Part shown: positions 12,149 to 20,862 of the stretch, one piece after another
Numbering within the stretch: position 1 is the stretch's first letter
Layout of the letters: each line of letters begins with the position of its first letter
From: CAVZAB01 sp963773155
GTDB taxonomy: Bacteria; Pseudomonadota; Alphaproteobacteria; Rhizobiales; Beijerinckiaceae
DNA: 64,000 nucleotides
Reading direction: 5' to 3'
NCBI GenBank assembly: GCA_963773155.1
Contig: CAVZAB010000009.1
Span: forward strand, 124,001 to 188,000
Made by a program: the position numbers and the translations under genes
The notes under the pieces: generated by a model
The model's database searches: none
Seen by the model: only the letters and a program-made list of their open reading frames with translations
What the model was told of the DNA's origin: nothing

Positions 12149-12649
12149 GGAATCTCCTTGCATCGGGGCTAGCGGGGTCGACACTTGCGCCCCTATCATC
12201 GCGCCATAACCCTACCAAGACGCTTACGACGCCGCAGATTTCGAACCTAAATATTTGATTAATTTAAATATTCATTAAGAATCAGTCGAACTCGACAAAC
12301 CCTAGCAAGACCGTCGGCGCAAATCCAGCCACGCGCCAACGTGGCCCTCTGGGTGCCATCTCCATCGATAAAAAGGTGGCCGGCGGCATGCGGCGTTTCG
12401 AGGAGGCCACTCCATCCGCCTACCGCCGGCCGACCCCACGGACCCAGGAGATGCGGCGGACCTGAGCACTCCGTAGGGCATTTCGTGCACCAATTGGTGC
12501 TGACTTGACGTTACATTCCCGGCGCCCAATTGCAATCGGGCCCGCAAAAAACCCCTCAAATTCTTCCCATTTACCTCAATGGGTGAGGTTAATCCTTGAA
12601 GTCTTACCCAGAATCGGTCGAATTGGCAAGAAAGGGGAGCTGCCTGCGC
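12149..12649. other. Intergenic region, about 500 bp, AT-rich island in the middle
   Basis: I see no convincing gene here. The segment 12241-12290 is markedly AT-rich within GC-rich DNA and holds a CtrA-type box (12264-12278) and a perfect inverted repeat aatattt/aaatatt (12250-12256 and 12266-12272). The rest, 12300-12640, is ordinary base composition without a long frame that looks coding. It lies downstream of pleD and upstream of the small membrane protein gene. Confidence 0.6.
12264..12278. promoter_or_regulatory. CtrA-type binding site TTAA-N7-TTAA
   Basis: The sequence ttaaatattcattaa matches the alphaproteobacterial CtrA consensus TTAA-N7-TTAA exactly. It lies in the AT-rich island 116 bp upstream of the start of the small membrane protein at 12148 and 386 bp downstream of the end of pleD. 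CtrA is the master cell-cycle regulator that DivK signalling controls, and divK is nearby. The match is by sequence only; AT-rich DNA can produce it by chance. Confidence 0.5.
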
Positions 12650-14023
12650 TCAGGCGGCGGCCGCCGTCGTTACCCGGTTGCGGCCGGCATGTTTGGAGTG
12701 ATAAAGAGCCCGGTCGGCCCGCTTCAGCAGCAACTCGGGGTTGGCGTCGCGGCCGCGATCGGCAAGGCCAATCGAAATGGTGATGCGGATCGGCAAAAGT
12801 CCAGCGCCGATGGCGAAGGGCTCGCTTTCGATCGACAGCCGGACCCTTTCGGCAATGCGCTGGCCGACCTCGAGCGGCGTCTCGGGCATGACGATCACGA
12901 ATTCTTCGCCGCCGAGACGGCACATTAGGTCGGCTGCCCGCACGACCCGGCGGGCCCGCAGGGCGACAGCCTTCAACACCTCGTCGCCTGCATCGTGACC
13001 AAATCCGTCGTTGACTGCTTTGAAATGGTCGATGTCAAGGATCATCAACGACAAGGGTCGTCCCCGCCCCGAGGCGCGATCAAGCAGGCCGCCGAGATGG
13101 CTTTCGAGGTAGCGCCGGTTGTTCAGGCCGGTGAGCGGATCGACCACCGCCATTTCGATCGAGGCCTGCACATTGTCGCGCAGCGCATCGGCGTAGCGCT
13201 TGCGTCGCAATTGAGTGCGCACCCGCGCCTTCAATTCGTTCACATCGATCGGCTGGACGAGATAATCGTTCACCCCGAGATCGAGCGAACGCAGAATACG
13301 CGACTTGTCGTCGGGGTCGGCGACCGCGAGGATCGGCATCTGACGGGTGCGCTCGAGCGAACGCAATTGACTGCACAAGCGCAAGCCGTCGTAATGCTCG
13401 AGTTCGAGCGACACGATCGCCAGATCATAATTGCCCTCGGCCGCCCGAAACAGGGTCTCCTGCGGGTCGCTTTCCATCGCAACGTCATGATTGGTGGCAA
13501 GCGCATCAAATATGCGCTCATAGGAGCGTGGCCGGTTGTCGACGAGGAGAATCCGTCCGCCGATAGTCTCTGCGCCCCAGGGCTCAACCACCATGTCGCA
13601 GGCGCCGAGCGCCGCCGAGGTCAACGCCCGCCCGCGCAGCTCGTCCATCACCACCTTGAGGCGGCTGAGTGAGCGAACCCGGGCAATCAGCGCGACTTCG
13701 TCGACCGGCTTGGTCAAGAAATCGTCGGCCCCGCATTCGAGGCCGCGCACCCGGTCGCGCGGATGGTCGAGTGCGGTGACCATGACAACCGGAATATGCG
13801 CCGTTGCCGGATCGGATTTGAGGCGGCGGCAGACTTCGAACCCGTCCATGCCCGGCATCATGATGTCGAGCAAGACGACATCGCATGCGCCGGCGGCACA
13901 GATGACCAGGGTTTCCTCGCCGCTCGTCGCCGTACTGACTTCAAAATACTCGGCGGTTAGGCGCGCCTCGAGAAGCTTGAGGTTCGAAAGCACATCATCG
14001 ACAACCAAGATCCGCCCGCTCAT
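12650..14023 (-). CDS. pleD: PleD-type diguanylate cyclase response regulator (REC-REC-GGDEF)
   Basis: It synthesises cyclic di-GMP and times the polar/motile-to-sessile transition. The 457-residue protein has REC1 (1-120) with the phosphoacceptor in VVLLDIMMPGMDG, a REC2 adaptor (about 155-275) in which the equivalent position reads LAIVSLELEHYDG and so lacks the aspartate, and a GGDEF domain with active site RLGGEEF. An inhibitory I-site RAAD lies five residues before GGEEF, so product feedback is expected. A degenerate REC2 is also known in Caulobacter PleD. divK lies 9 bp upstream, and the two are surely cotranscribed. Confidence 0.96.
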   Translation of the reverse strand: MSGRILVVDDVLSNLKLLEARLTAEYFEVSTATSGEETLVICAAGACDVVLLDIMMPGMDGFEVCRRLKSDPATAHIPVVMVTALDHPRDRVRGLECGADDFLTKPVDEVALIARVRSLSRLKVVMDELRGRALTSAALGACDMVVEPWGAETIGGRILLVDNRPRSYERIFDALATNHDVAMESDPQETLFRAAEGNYDLAIVSLELEHYDGLRLCSQLRSLERTRQMPILAVADPDDKSRILRSLDLGVNDYLVQPIDVNELKARVRTQLRRKRYADALRDNVQASIEMAVVDPLTGLNNRRYLESHLGGLLDRASGRGRPLSLMILDIDHFKAVNDGFGHDAGDEVLKAVALRARRVVRAADLMCRLGGEEFVIVMPETPLEVGQRIAERVRLSIESEPFAIGAGLLPIRITISIGLADRGRDANPELLLKRADRALYHSKHAGRNRVTTAAAA

Positions 14024-14032
14024 GGTCGAACC

Positions 14033-14404
14033 TCACGCGTCGCCAATGTAATTGCGCACAGTCTCCAAGAACTTGACCACCGAGATCGGTTTCGACAAAT
14101 AGGCCTCGCAGCCCCCCTGACGGATCTTTTCCTCGTCGCCCTTCATCGCAAAGGCGGTGATGGCAATGACGGGAATGGCCCGCAGTTCCTCATCGTCCTT
14201 GATCCATTGCGTGACCTGTAGCCCGGAGACTTCCGGCAATTGAATATCCATCAAAATCAGGTCGGGATGGTTACGGCGGGCCAGATCGACCGCCTCGACC
14301 CCGTTGCGCGTTTGAATCGTCTGGTAGCCATGCGCAATCAGCAAGTCATTAAAGAGCTTCATATTGAGCTCATTGTCTTCAACGATCAGAACCTTCTTGG
14401 CCAT
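14033..14404 (-). CDS. divK: DivK single-domain response regulator
   Basis: DivK is a stand-alone receiver that, when phosphorylated, restrains the CckA-CtrA phosphorelay and so links polarity to cell-cycle progression. The 123-residue product is a complete REC domain: acidic pocket VEDNELN, phosphoacceptor LILMDIQLPEVSG, conserved Thr in AITAFAMKGDEE and Lys in YLSKPIS. The ATG at 14404 gives the family's usual start MAKKVLIVEDNELNMKL; longer upstream reading adds a segment not found in the family. It is first in the divK-pleD operon. Confidence 0.97.
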   Translation of the reverse strand: MAKKVLIVEDNELNMKLFNDLLIAHGYQTIQTRNGVEAVDLARRNHPDLILMDIQLPEVSGLQVTQWIKDDEELRAIPVIAITAFAMKGDEEKIRQGGCEAYLSKPISVVKFLETVRNYIGDA

Positions 14405-14539
14405 GGCATTTATCCAGCGCGACGGCCCGTTGACGGGTCGAAAAGGTTCCGAAAGCAGCTTTTCATTTACAGCTTCCCACCCTAGCAATTAGAGATTGAC
14501 GAAACGAAAATCCGACCGCCGAAACCCTGTGGTATAAAT

Positions 14540-14848
14540 ATGGCAGGACCGCGAACAAAAGCGGAATCTCCAGACAGGACGGCCGCCGAGGCCCTGGCCG
14601 TCGCGGCTCTTACCTATTTGGCCGGCGAGCCCGACGAACTCGGGCGCTTTCTCGCGCTGACCGGCCTTGGCCCCGATAATTTGCGCCGGGCGGCCCGGGA
14701 TCGGGATTTTCTCGCCGCCGTTATCGAGCATATCACGGCCGACGAGCCATTCTTGCTACGCTGTGCCGAGGCTTTGAGCGTTTCCCCCGAGGCCCTCGAT
14801 CGCGCAAGGCGCGAACTATCGCCGCCAAGCGATTGGAATGATTCGTGA
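14540..14848 (+). CDS. DUF3572 family protein
   Basis: This 102-residue acidic-helical protein contains the family text AALTYLAGEPDELGRFLALTGL and GPDNLRR, ending near DEPFLLRCAEALSVSPEAL. DUF3572 is a small alphaproteobacterial family of unknown function, regularly found between divK and dinB. It is divergent from divK (136 bp apart). Its stop overlaps the GTG start of dinB by 4 bp, so it is translationally coupled to the polymerase gene. Confidence 0.88.
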   Translation: MAGPRTKAESPDRTAAEALAVAALTYLAGEPDELGRFLALTGLGPDNLRRAARDRDFLAAVIEHITADEPFLLRCAEALSVSPEALDRARRELSPPSDWNDS

Positions 14849-16122
14849 TCCCCGGTCAACCGGCACTCTGCAGGGATTGCCTCGCCGAGAGCCCGCCGGC
14901 GAGCCCTCGCTGCGTCCATTGCGGTTCGCCGCGACTGCTTGCCCATCCCGAGCGCGATCAGCTCACGATTGCCCATGTCGATTGCGACGCCTTTTACGCC
15001 GCGATCGAGAAGCGCGACAATCCCGCGCTGGCAGACCGGCCGCTGATCGTCGGCGGCGGCCGGAGAGGCGTCGTGTCGACTGCCTGTTATATGGCGCGCA
15101 CCTATGGCGTGCGCTCGGCTATGCCGATGTTCAAGGCCCTCACCCTATGCCCGCAGGCCGTGGTTGTCCGGCCGGACATGGCAAAATATGTCGCAGTCGG
15201 GCGGGCGATTCGCGCCCTAATGCTCGAACTCAGCCCGCAAGTCGAACCGCTGTCGATCGACGAGGCCTTCATCGACCTCAATGGCACCGAGCGACTGCAC
15301 GCCGGCAGCCCGGCCACCACACTCGCCCGTTTCGCGCGCCGGATCGAAGCCGACTTGGGGATCAGCGTCTCGATTGGCCTCAGCTACTGCAAATTTCTCG
15401 CCAAGCTCGCCTCCGATCTCGACAAACCGCGCGGCTTTGCGGTGATCGGCCGGGCCGACGCGCCGGATTTTCTGGCGGGCTGCCCGGTCGGCGTCATCTG
15501 GGGCGTCGGTGCTAAAATGCAGCAAACAATGGCCGAGGCCGGGCTGCGCACGATTGGCGACCTGCGGCAGGTCGAGGAAGTCGATCTGATCCGCCGGTTC
15601 GGGGTGGAAGGCCGGCGCCTCTACCAATTGGCGCGCGGCATCGACTTAAGACGAGTAAGCCCGAATCGGCTGGTCAAGAGCCTGTCGAGCGAGTCGACGT
15701 TCGAGTACGACTTAACACGCCGGGAAGATCTGAGCCGAGCGCTTTTGCAATTGTGCGAGAAGCTCGCGCGCCGGCTCAAGCGGCAGAATCTGGCCGGTCA
15801 AACCATCACCTTGAAGCTGAAATCCGCAGATTTCAGGCTGATCACCCGCAGCCGTACGCTGGCCAAACCAACCCAATTGGCGCGCCGTCTATTCGATACG
15901 GCCGAAGCCCTGTTGCTGCCGCTCGCCGAGGCAACCGCCTATCGGCTGATCGGAATCGGGGTCGGCCAGCTGTGCGACCCGGGCGAGGCCGACCAGGCCG
16001 ATCTCGCCGACGGCACCCTCGCCCGCGACAAGGCGGCCGAGGCGGCCATCGACGAACTGCGGCGCAAATTCGGCGACGAGGCCATCGTCCGCGGCCGGCT
16101 GTTCGCGCCGCGCTCGCGCTGA
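14845..16122 (+). CDS. dinB: DNA polymerase IV (Y family) with N-terminal zinc-ribbon extension
   Basis: It is a translesion, error-prone polymerase without proofreading. Catalytic acids are visible in AHVDCDAFYAAIE and in LSIDEAFIDLNG; the palm, fingers, thumb and little-finger regions follow over 425 residues. The first 44 residues precede the usual start and carry CRDC (Cys9, Cys12) and CVHC (Cys23, Cys26), a likely zinc ribbon that is typical of the rhizobial branch. The GTG at 14845 is used because it overlaps the DUF3572 stop and because the cysteine motif needs it. No C-terminal beta-clamp motif could be assigned confidently. Confidence 0.95.
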   Translation: MIPGQPALCRDCLAESPPASPRCVHCGSPRLLAHPERDQLTIAHVDCDAFYAAIEKRDNPALADRPLIVGGGRRGVVSTACYMARTYGVRSAMPMFKALTLCPQAVVVRPDMAKYVAVGRAIRALMLELSPQVEPLSIDEAFIDLNGTERLHAGSPATTLARFARRIEADLGISVSIGLSYCKFLAKLASDLDKPRGFAVIGRADAPDFLAGCPVGVIWGVGAKMQQTMAEAGLRTIGDLRQVEEVDLIRRFGVEGRRLYQLARGIDLRRVSPNRLVKSLSSESTFEYDLTRREDLSRALLQLCEKLARRLKRQNLAGQTITLKLKSADFRLITRSRTLAKPTQLARRLFDTAEALLLPLAEATAYRLIGIGVGQLCDPGEADQADLADGTLARDKAAEAAIDELRRKFGDEAIVRGRLFAPRSR

Positions 16123-16188
16123 CCTTCAGTCAGTCCGGCGCACCTTTTATCCAGCCAAACTCTGGCATGGCGCGCCATATGGCAGCTG

Positions 16189-17754
16189 TCAGCCCATGGC
16201 AAGATGATGAAAGTCGCCGACCTTATCCATCGCCCCGAGATGATGCTGGTGCGATGCGGCGGCGGCGTCGACCGGTACCGGCGGCACATCCGCCACGACC
16301 GCCGCCACCGAACTATGATCGGGGCGCGCATCATGGACATCCGCGGCAACAACGGGGGCGCCCTGGGCTGGCGTTTGGCCGTGGCTTGCCGCAGCAAAAT
16401 CAAACTTGAACGAATCGCTTGCTGCCGTGACAGGCGCGTGAGAACCCGTGTTGGTGTTGCCCGTGTCGGCCGGCTGACCAGCCGGCGTTTGCGCCGGGTT
16501 GCCGGACGAATGATTCAATGTCGATAATTTCGACACGATATCGGACAAGGCCGCCGATAGAATGGGCTGGTGCGTATGAGTGCCCGGCGGCAAAGCAGCG
16601 AAGCCGACGCTCCCATCGGCCCCGGCCGCCAAGCTTGCGAGTGTTGCATCGTGATTGACGATGGTTAGAATTTTGGCCTGCACCTGGTTGATCTGGCCGT
16701 TGACGGCATCGGCCTGAGTGGCCGCCTGGACATCGACGCTCTTGACCAAAGCGCTCTCCTGATCCAGCAGGGCGACAACCTGTTTGACATGGTTGAGGGT
16801 CTGCCCCGAAAGCGCCTGGTCGTTGATGGCGTTCTGGAGACCAATCTTGGTTGCATTCAAATCATTGAGGATGGTTGTTTGGTTGCCGGTATAGACGCCG
16901 CCAATGAGTTTGGTCATGGCGTCGTTGAAGACGACGCCGGCATCATGCACCGTGTCAATGGTGGCAGGGATGCCGCCGTTGGCTGCTGGCGTAAAAGTAT
17001 CGCCGTTTGCCAGCATATTTCCCCGCACATCCATGGCATTCGCTGTTAATACCGCAGCGGCGCCCTCGATCAGTTTGTTGTCCTGATTTTCTAGGCCCTT
17101 GATCAATTCACGGGAAGCCGTTCCTTGGACACCGTTGAGGGTGAATTCGTTGTTGAACCGGGCCGAGAAAAGGCCGCCCTGGGTCGTTGAATAAGCGTCC
17201 GCAGCGGCGGAAAAATTCTTAATATCCTGTATCAGCGTTTTGACCTCGGCCGAATTGGGGTCGGCACCCTCCAAACTCAGGGCGCGGTCCGCCAAACTGT
17301 TCGAGTCTGCGACAAATTGCAGAAGCGTGGCTGTTTGAGCGCCACTATCAGGGAAGGGTGTGGGCGACGTTAGCAGATAGGAGACTTGCTGGAAGCCCGA
17401 ATGATTGCCTTGGTGTGCCAAAGCCGTCAGCGCGGGATCACTGGCAACGATATCTTGAACGTCTCTGACGACGTCGTTGATGAATTTGGGGACATAGGTG
17501 TCCGTGCCAAACGTCCCGATTTCGGCTTTCAAAAAATTCATTTGATCGGCAATATTCTGCGCATGCACGATACTGACGCCATCCAGATTGTTCAACGCTC
17601 CAGAATCAATCAGTCCCTGAAGCTGCTGTTGGACAGTCGAGACCTGATTAAGAAGCAAGTTTTGGTTTATCGGCGTGACGCCACCTTCCAATTCATTGGA
17701 TATGGTGTTGTAGAGCGTGCCAATTTCCGCGAAAGACAATTGATGCTTTGCCAT
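16189..17754 (-). CDS. Cysteine-free Ala/His-rich protein of unknown function, possible secreted protein
   Basis: I do not recognise a family. The 521-residue product starts at ATG 17754 after a gagga site. The first 400 residues look helical, with several similar blocks (NQNLLLNQVSTVQQQL, LLDQESALVKSVDVQ). The last 110 residues are low complexity, rich in A, P, H, D and T (THTHQP, ASHQHHL, HHLAMG), and include DSFKFDF. There is no signal peptide, no membrane helix and not one cysteine. Cysteine-free proteins without signal peptides that end in such tails are often type I secretion substrates, and a type I system lies at the start of the window; that link is inference. The DNA looks less GC-rich than its neighbours. 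Confidence 0.7.
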   Translation of the reverse strand: MAKHQLSFAEIGTLYNTISNELEGGVTPINQNLLLNQVSTVQQQLQGLIDSGALNNLDGVSIVHAQNIADQMNFLKAEIGTFGTDTYVPKFINDVVRDVQDIVASDPALTALAHQGNHSGFQQVSYLLTSPTPFPDSGAQTATLLQFVADSNSLADRALSLEGADPNSAEVKTLIQDIKNFSAAADAYSTTQGGLFSARFNNEFTLNGVQGTASRELIKGLENQDNKLIEGAAAVLTANAMDVRGNMLANGDTFTPAANGGIPATIDTVHDAGVVFNDAMTKLIGGVYTGNQTTILNDLNATKIGLQNAINDQALSGQTLNHVKQVVALLDQESALVKSVDVQAATQADAVNGQINQVQAKILTIVNHDATLASLAAGADGSVGFAALPPGTHTHQPILSAALSDIVSKLSTLNHSSGNPAQTPAGQPADTGNTNTGSHAPVTAASDSFKFDFAAASHGQTPAQGAPVVAADVHDARPDHSSVAAVVADVPPVPVDAAAASHQHHLGAMDKVGDFHHLAMG

Positions 17755-17915
17755 AGAGTTTATCCTCAATCCTGTCGGTCGCTAAGTGGTTTTATGATTG
17801 GCGAAGTGATCCAAGCCCAATTGTGCCGTATGGGTAGTACGCAATACAGGTAATCTGCAGTGCCGGTACTAAGATATCTGTCCGTCGGGATCCGATGTTG
17901 GTGCACAGGCCTCAG

Positions 17916-17992
17916 GAGAATGAACTAGCTCAGCCAATTGGAGTTGGGAAAAGTTTCATTGCAACTTGCTCAATAGGGGCCGGTTCATTCTC
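17916..17992. repeat. Perfect 10-bp inverted repeats enclosing 57 bp
   Basis: gagaatgaac at 17916-17925 is mirrored by gttcattctc at 17983-17992. No coding frame lies between. The pair is 160 bp upstream of the gene starting at 17754 and 21 bp from the tandem repeats at 18014. It could be the ends of a small non-autonomous element or a long-range regulatory structure. Confidence 0.55.
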
Positions 17993-18013
17993 GTTGCTTA
18001 AGTAGGCCCCTCA

Positions 18014-18088
18014 TATTCTTTTCATTTCCACCCGTCGGTATTCTTTTCAATTCCACCCGTTGGTATTCTTTTAATTTCCACCCGTCGG
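18014..18088. repeat. Three direct tandem 25-bp repeats
   Basis: Three copies of a 25-bp unit stand head to tail (18014-18038, 18039-18063, 18064-18088). Each begins tattctttt and ends in cccgtcgg or cccgttgg; they differ at only a few positions. There are no spacers, so this is not a CRISPR array. Tandem short repeats occur at the ends of IS21-family elements and at some plasmid or regulatory sites; I see no transposase gene beside them. Confidence 0.85.
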
Positions 18089-18452
18089 TCACTTGCAATC
18101 GATCGGGCTGCATTGCTTGCGCTGCTCTCAGCGAACCAGAATTCGCAAGGTAATTCGGCGAATTGATGATATTGTTCGACTGCGACAAGGTCATTGTTGG
18201 ACAATTCTAGGGCGCTGGCGTGCCCGGAATGCCTGGCGCTCGCGGCGCGATGCCATCACACGAAAGACAGGCTACCGGGCGGCAAATTCGGCATACGGAT
18301 CATCAATGATCGCACCGGGACCTATTGCTGCCGCGGCAATCCTGCCGGCGTTGCGCTCCGGGCATTCGAGTTCCGCTGTCGTTGAGAGCGTGGCCCCTAT
18401 TGCCGACGCCGCCTCTAGCGAGGCGCATCGAGCAGAAAGCGATAGCGATACC

Positions 18453-19277
18453 CTAATTGCAAGCCGGCAGGCGAAGAATCTCGAGACTCGTCATTTCGCC
18501 GGCAAGGATGAAATCTCCATAGTCTATTTTCAAGGCACGGGCGATGCCATTTTCGTAGAGATCGAAGGACATCACATAGCTGGGCGTGCCGTCTTTCTTT
18601 TCCGGGTCGAAATAGCTGATCGCGACCGGCCATCGCGCCATGCCTTTCAGCGCTTCGTTCTGCGCCGCCTGCTCGGCGGCGGGCAAATCGAGCGGATGGC
18701 CGATCACCGTTAACGTGTCATAGACTTTCTCCCCGGTCTCGGATCCGTCGAACACTTTCGCCTCTAACGTCGTGTCTTGCACCTTGGCGGCAGCCAGAAT
18801 GTGCTTGATGTGTTCGGTGGGGAAAAGAATGCCGCTGTCGAGATCGAAGCTCGTCGATTTTGGCCGCTGCAGCTTGACCGCAAGCGCGCCATCGGACGTT
18901 CGGGCAACGCTCCCGTCGATATTCTCGCTGAGTTCGCCGTCGATTCGCGTGGCGATCTGAAACCGAAAATTCTTGCCGTCGCCATCCTCGAAAGTCGCCG
19001 AGCGCATATCGGTCAGACGCTGCGGGCCTTCCGGCGGGTCGAGTTCCACCATCTGGCGGAAATTCGCGACATAGCCCTCGCAGGACGATCCCGAGAAATC
19101 GTAATTGATCCGGCCGTGGGCGCCGGTCGGCGCCTTGAGCCCGGTACTGCGCAGAAGCGTCAGATCATAGACGGCGCGATGCGGCGCCAGCGCGCTTCCC
19201 GACGCGCCGGCAGGCGCTGCCCAGGCAAGAAGAAGCACGCCCGCGACAGCCCATCGCCAAGATCCGCTCCGTTCCAT
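18453..19277 (-). CDS. eipB: EipB-family periplasmic envelope-integrity protein (DUF1849)
   Basis: EipB is a periplasmic beta-spiral protein needed for envelope integrity in Brucella. The 274-residue product has a signal peptide (basic MERSGSWRWA, hydrophobic VAGVLLLAWAAPAGA), the family text RAVYDLTLLRS and VANFRQMVELDPPEG, and cysteines at 66 (SGSSCEGY) and 273 (LPACN). These match the two cysteines that form the disulfide in the Brucella protein. The ATG at 19277 follows ggagg with suitable spacing and starts the signal peptide directly. It is transcribed divergently from ridA. Confidence 0.9.
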   Translation of the reverse strand: MERSGSWRWAVAGVLLLAWAAPAGASGSALAPHRAVYDLTLLRSTGLKAPTGAHGRINYDFSGSSCEGYVANFRQMVELDPPEGPQRLTDMRSATFEDGDGKNFRFQIATRIDGELSENIDGSVARTSDGALAVKLQRPKSTSFDLDSGILFPTEHIKHILAAAKVQDTTLEAKVFDGSETGEKVYDTLTVIGHPLDLPAAEQAAQNEALKGMARWPVAISYFDPEKKDGTPSYVMSFDLYENGIARALKIDYGDFILAGEMTSLEILRLPACN

Positions 19278-19546
19278 GGCCCATTCCTCCCCCACGTCGC
19301 ACTCCTTCGATTTGGTGATCCTGCGCTTGATGATCCTACGCTAATGATCCTGACGACCAATTCGCGACCCTGCGCCGTGTCAGCCGCGCTGCCGGGGACA
19401 AATGGGGGCCGGCCCCTGGGTCGGGCGCCCCTTGCCAAGCCGGCCCGGCCGATCCACTTTCGGACATCTAGCATCAAGGAGCCAGCCGGCGCAATTTTTG
19501 CCGACGGCGGCCGCAGTCCAACCGCAGAGTGTCAAAGGAGAGCATG

Positions 19547-20017
19547 ATGAGTGAAACCGAATCCAAACTTGCCGCGTTGGGCATCAAACTTCCCACACCG
19601 GCCGCACCGGTCGCCAATTACGTGTCCTATGTGATCACCGGCAAGCTACTCTACGTCTCCGGGCAGGTCTGCTTCGGCCCGCACGGTGCCCTCGCCCCCG
19701 AGCACAAGGGTAAGCTCGGTGCCGAAGTTACGGCCGAGGCAGGCCTGCAGGCGGCGCAATTCTGTGCGATCAATCTCCTCGCCCAGGCCAAGGCCGCCCT
19801 TGGCGATCTCGACCGGATCGCGCGCTGCGTCCGGCTTGGTGGCTTCATCAACGCCAGGCCAGATTTTGCCGGGCTGCCGCAAGTCATGAATGGTGCCTCC
19901 GATCTGATGGTCGGCGTGCTGGGCGAGCGCGGCCGCCACGCCCGCACGACGGTCGGCGTCGCCGAGCTGCCCGGCGATTGCGCCGTCGAGGTTGATGCCA
20001 TTTTCGAGATAATCTGA
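19547..20017 (+). CDS. RidA family protein (YjgF/YER057c/UK114)
   Basis: RidA-type enamine/imine deaminases protect PLP enzymes by hydrolysing reactive 2-aminoacrylate. The 156-residue product has YVSYVITGKLLYVSGQV near the N-terminus, the family pattern GLQAAQFCAINLLAQAKAALGDLDRI in the middle, and RTTVGVAELPGDCAVEVDAI with the conserved Arg near the C-terminus. It belongs to the longer, 150-160-residue subgroup, whose activity is less certain than canonical RidA. The start was placed at ATG 19547, 6 bp after aaggag. Its TGA shares one base with the ATG of the next gene. Confidence 0.92.
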   Translation: MSETESKLAALGIKLPTPAAPVANYVSYVITGKLLYVSGQVCFGPHGALAPEHKGKLGAEVTAEAGLQAAQFCAINLLAQAKAALGDLDRIARCVRLGGFINARPDFAGLPQVMNGASDLMVGVLGERGRHARTTVGVAELPGDCAVEVDAIFEII

Positions 20018-20793
20018 TGGCTCTGCGTCCGGCCTGGCTGACGGCCAGGCCGATTGCCCATCGCGGCCTGCACGACAGCCTAAGCGGAATCCTGGAGAAT
20101 ACGGCCAATGCGGCGCAGGCCGCCATCGAAGCCGGCTTTGCGATCGAATGCGACGTCCAGCGCTCGGCCGACGGCGCGATCATGGTTTTTCACGATGTCC
20201 GCTGCGAAAGATTGCTGCGGGCCTCGGGCGAATTCGCCCGCCTCAGCGCCAGGGACATTGAAGCACTCGCCTTCAGACAGACTGGTGGCAGCGTGCCGCG
20301 GCTGGCCGATTTTCTTACCCTGATCGCTGGCAGGGTACCGCTGATCTGCGAAATCAAGAGCCGTTTTAACGGCGATCTGCGCCTGGCCGAAAGCCTGGCC
20401 GGCGTGATCGGCGATTATGCCGGTCCGCTGGCGATTAAAAGCTTCGATCCGGCAATCATCGTCCATCTGCGCGCCAATCCGCATCTGCTCGGGTCAAGGC
20501 CGCGCCCGCTCGGCGTCGTCGGGCTGAGCCGCTACGACGATCCCGAATGGGCCGGCATCCCGGCGCCGAACAAGCACGCCCTGACAAATTTCTTGCATTT
20601 TTGCGAAAGCCAACCGGACTTCCTTTCCTATTATGTCGAGGACCTCGACAGCGCCGTCCCGTTCCTGCTCCGCCAGGCGGCCGGCCTGCCGGTCATGAGC
20701 TGGACGGTGCGCACCGACGCGCAGCGCCGCAAGACGCGTCAATTCGCCGACCAGATGATTTTCGAAGGATTCGTTCCGGCGCCCGGCGATTAG
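20017..20793 (+). CDS. Glycerophosphodiester phosphodiesterase family protein
   Basis: It hydrolyses glycerophosphodiesters to glycerol-3-phosphate and an alcohol. The 258-residue single-domain GDPD protein begins with IAHRGLHD (catalytic His and Arg) and shows FAIECDVQRSADGAIMVFHD (metal-binding Glu/Asp and second His), then ICEIKSR for the later Glu/Lys pair. No signal peptide is seen, so it acts in the cytoplasm. It is coupled to ridA through TGATG. It ends in TAG. Confidence 0.92.
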   Translation: MALRPAWLTARPIAHRGLHDSLSGILENTANAAQAAIEAGFAIECDVQRSADGAIMVFHDVRCERLLRASGEFARLSARDIEALAFRQTGGSVPRLADFLTLIAGRVPLICEIKSRFNGDLRLAESLAGVIGDYAGPLAIKSFDPAIIVHLRANPHLLGSRPRPLGVVGLSRYDDPEWAGIPAPNKHALTNFLHFCESQPDFLSYYVEDLDSAVPFLLRQAAGLPVMSWTVRTDAQRRKTRQFADQMIFEGFVPAPGD

Positions 20794-20862
20794 GTTCCCG
20801 GACAGGCTTGCCCGCGGCCGACCGCGGCTTAGGTAAATGGCAAACGGGGCCGGTGTGTGACC

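Larger units (their letters stand above)
17755..18452. other. Repeat-bearing 700-bp intergenic region, no gene recognised
   Basis: Between the cysteine-free protein and eipB there is no frame that reads like a protein. It holds a 10-bp inverted-repeat pair (17916-17992) and three tandem 25-bp repeats (18014-18088), and its composition is more AT-rich than the flanks. It may be the scar of a mobile element or a regulatory region for the gene at 17754. Confidence 0.55.

Noticed and set aside
14243..14404. Extended N-terminus of DivK up to 14488
   Set aside because: The extra residues are not found in DivK; the family starts at MAKKVLIVEDNE and the ATG at 14404 gives it.
18014..18088. CRISPR array
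   Set aside because: The repeats are directly abutting with no spacers, there are only three, and no cas gene is nearby.
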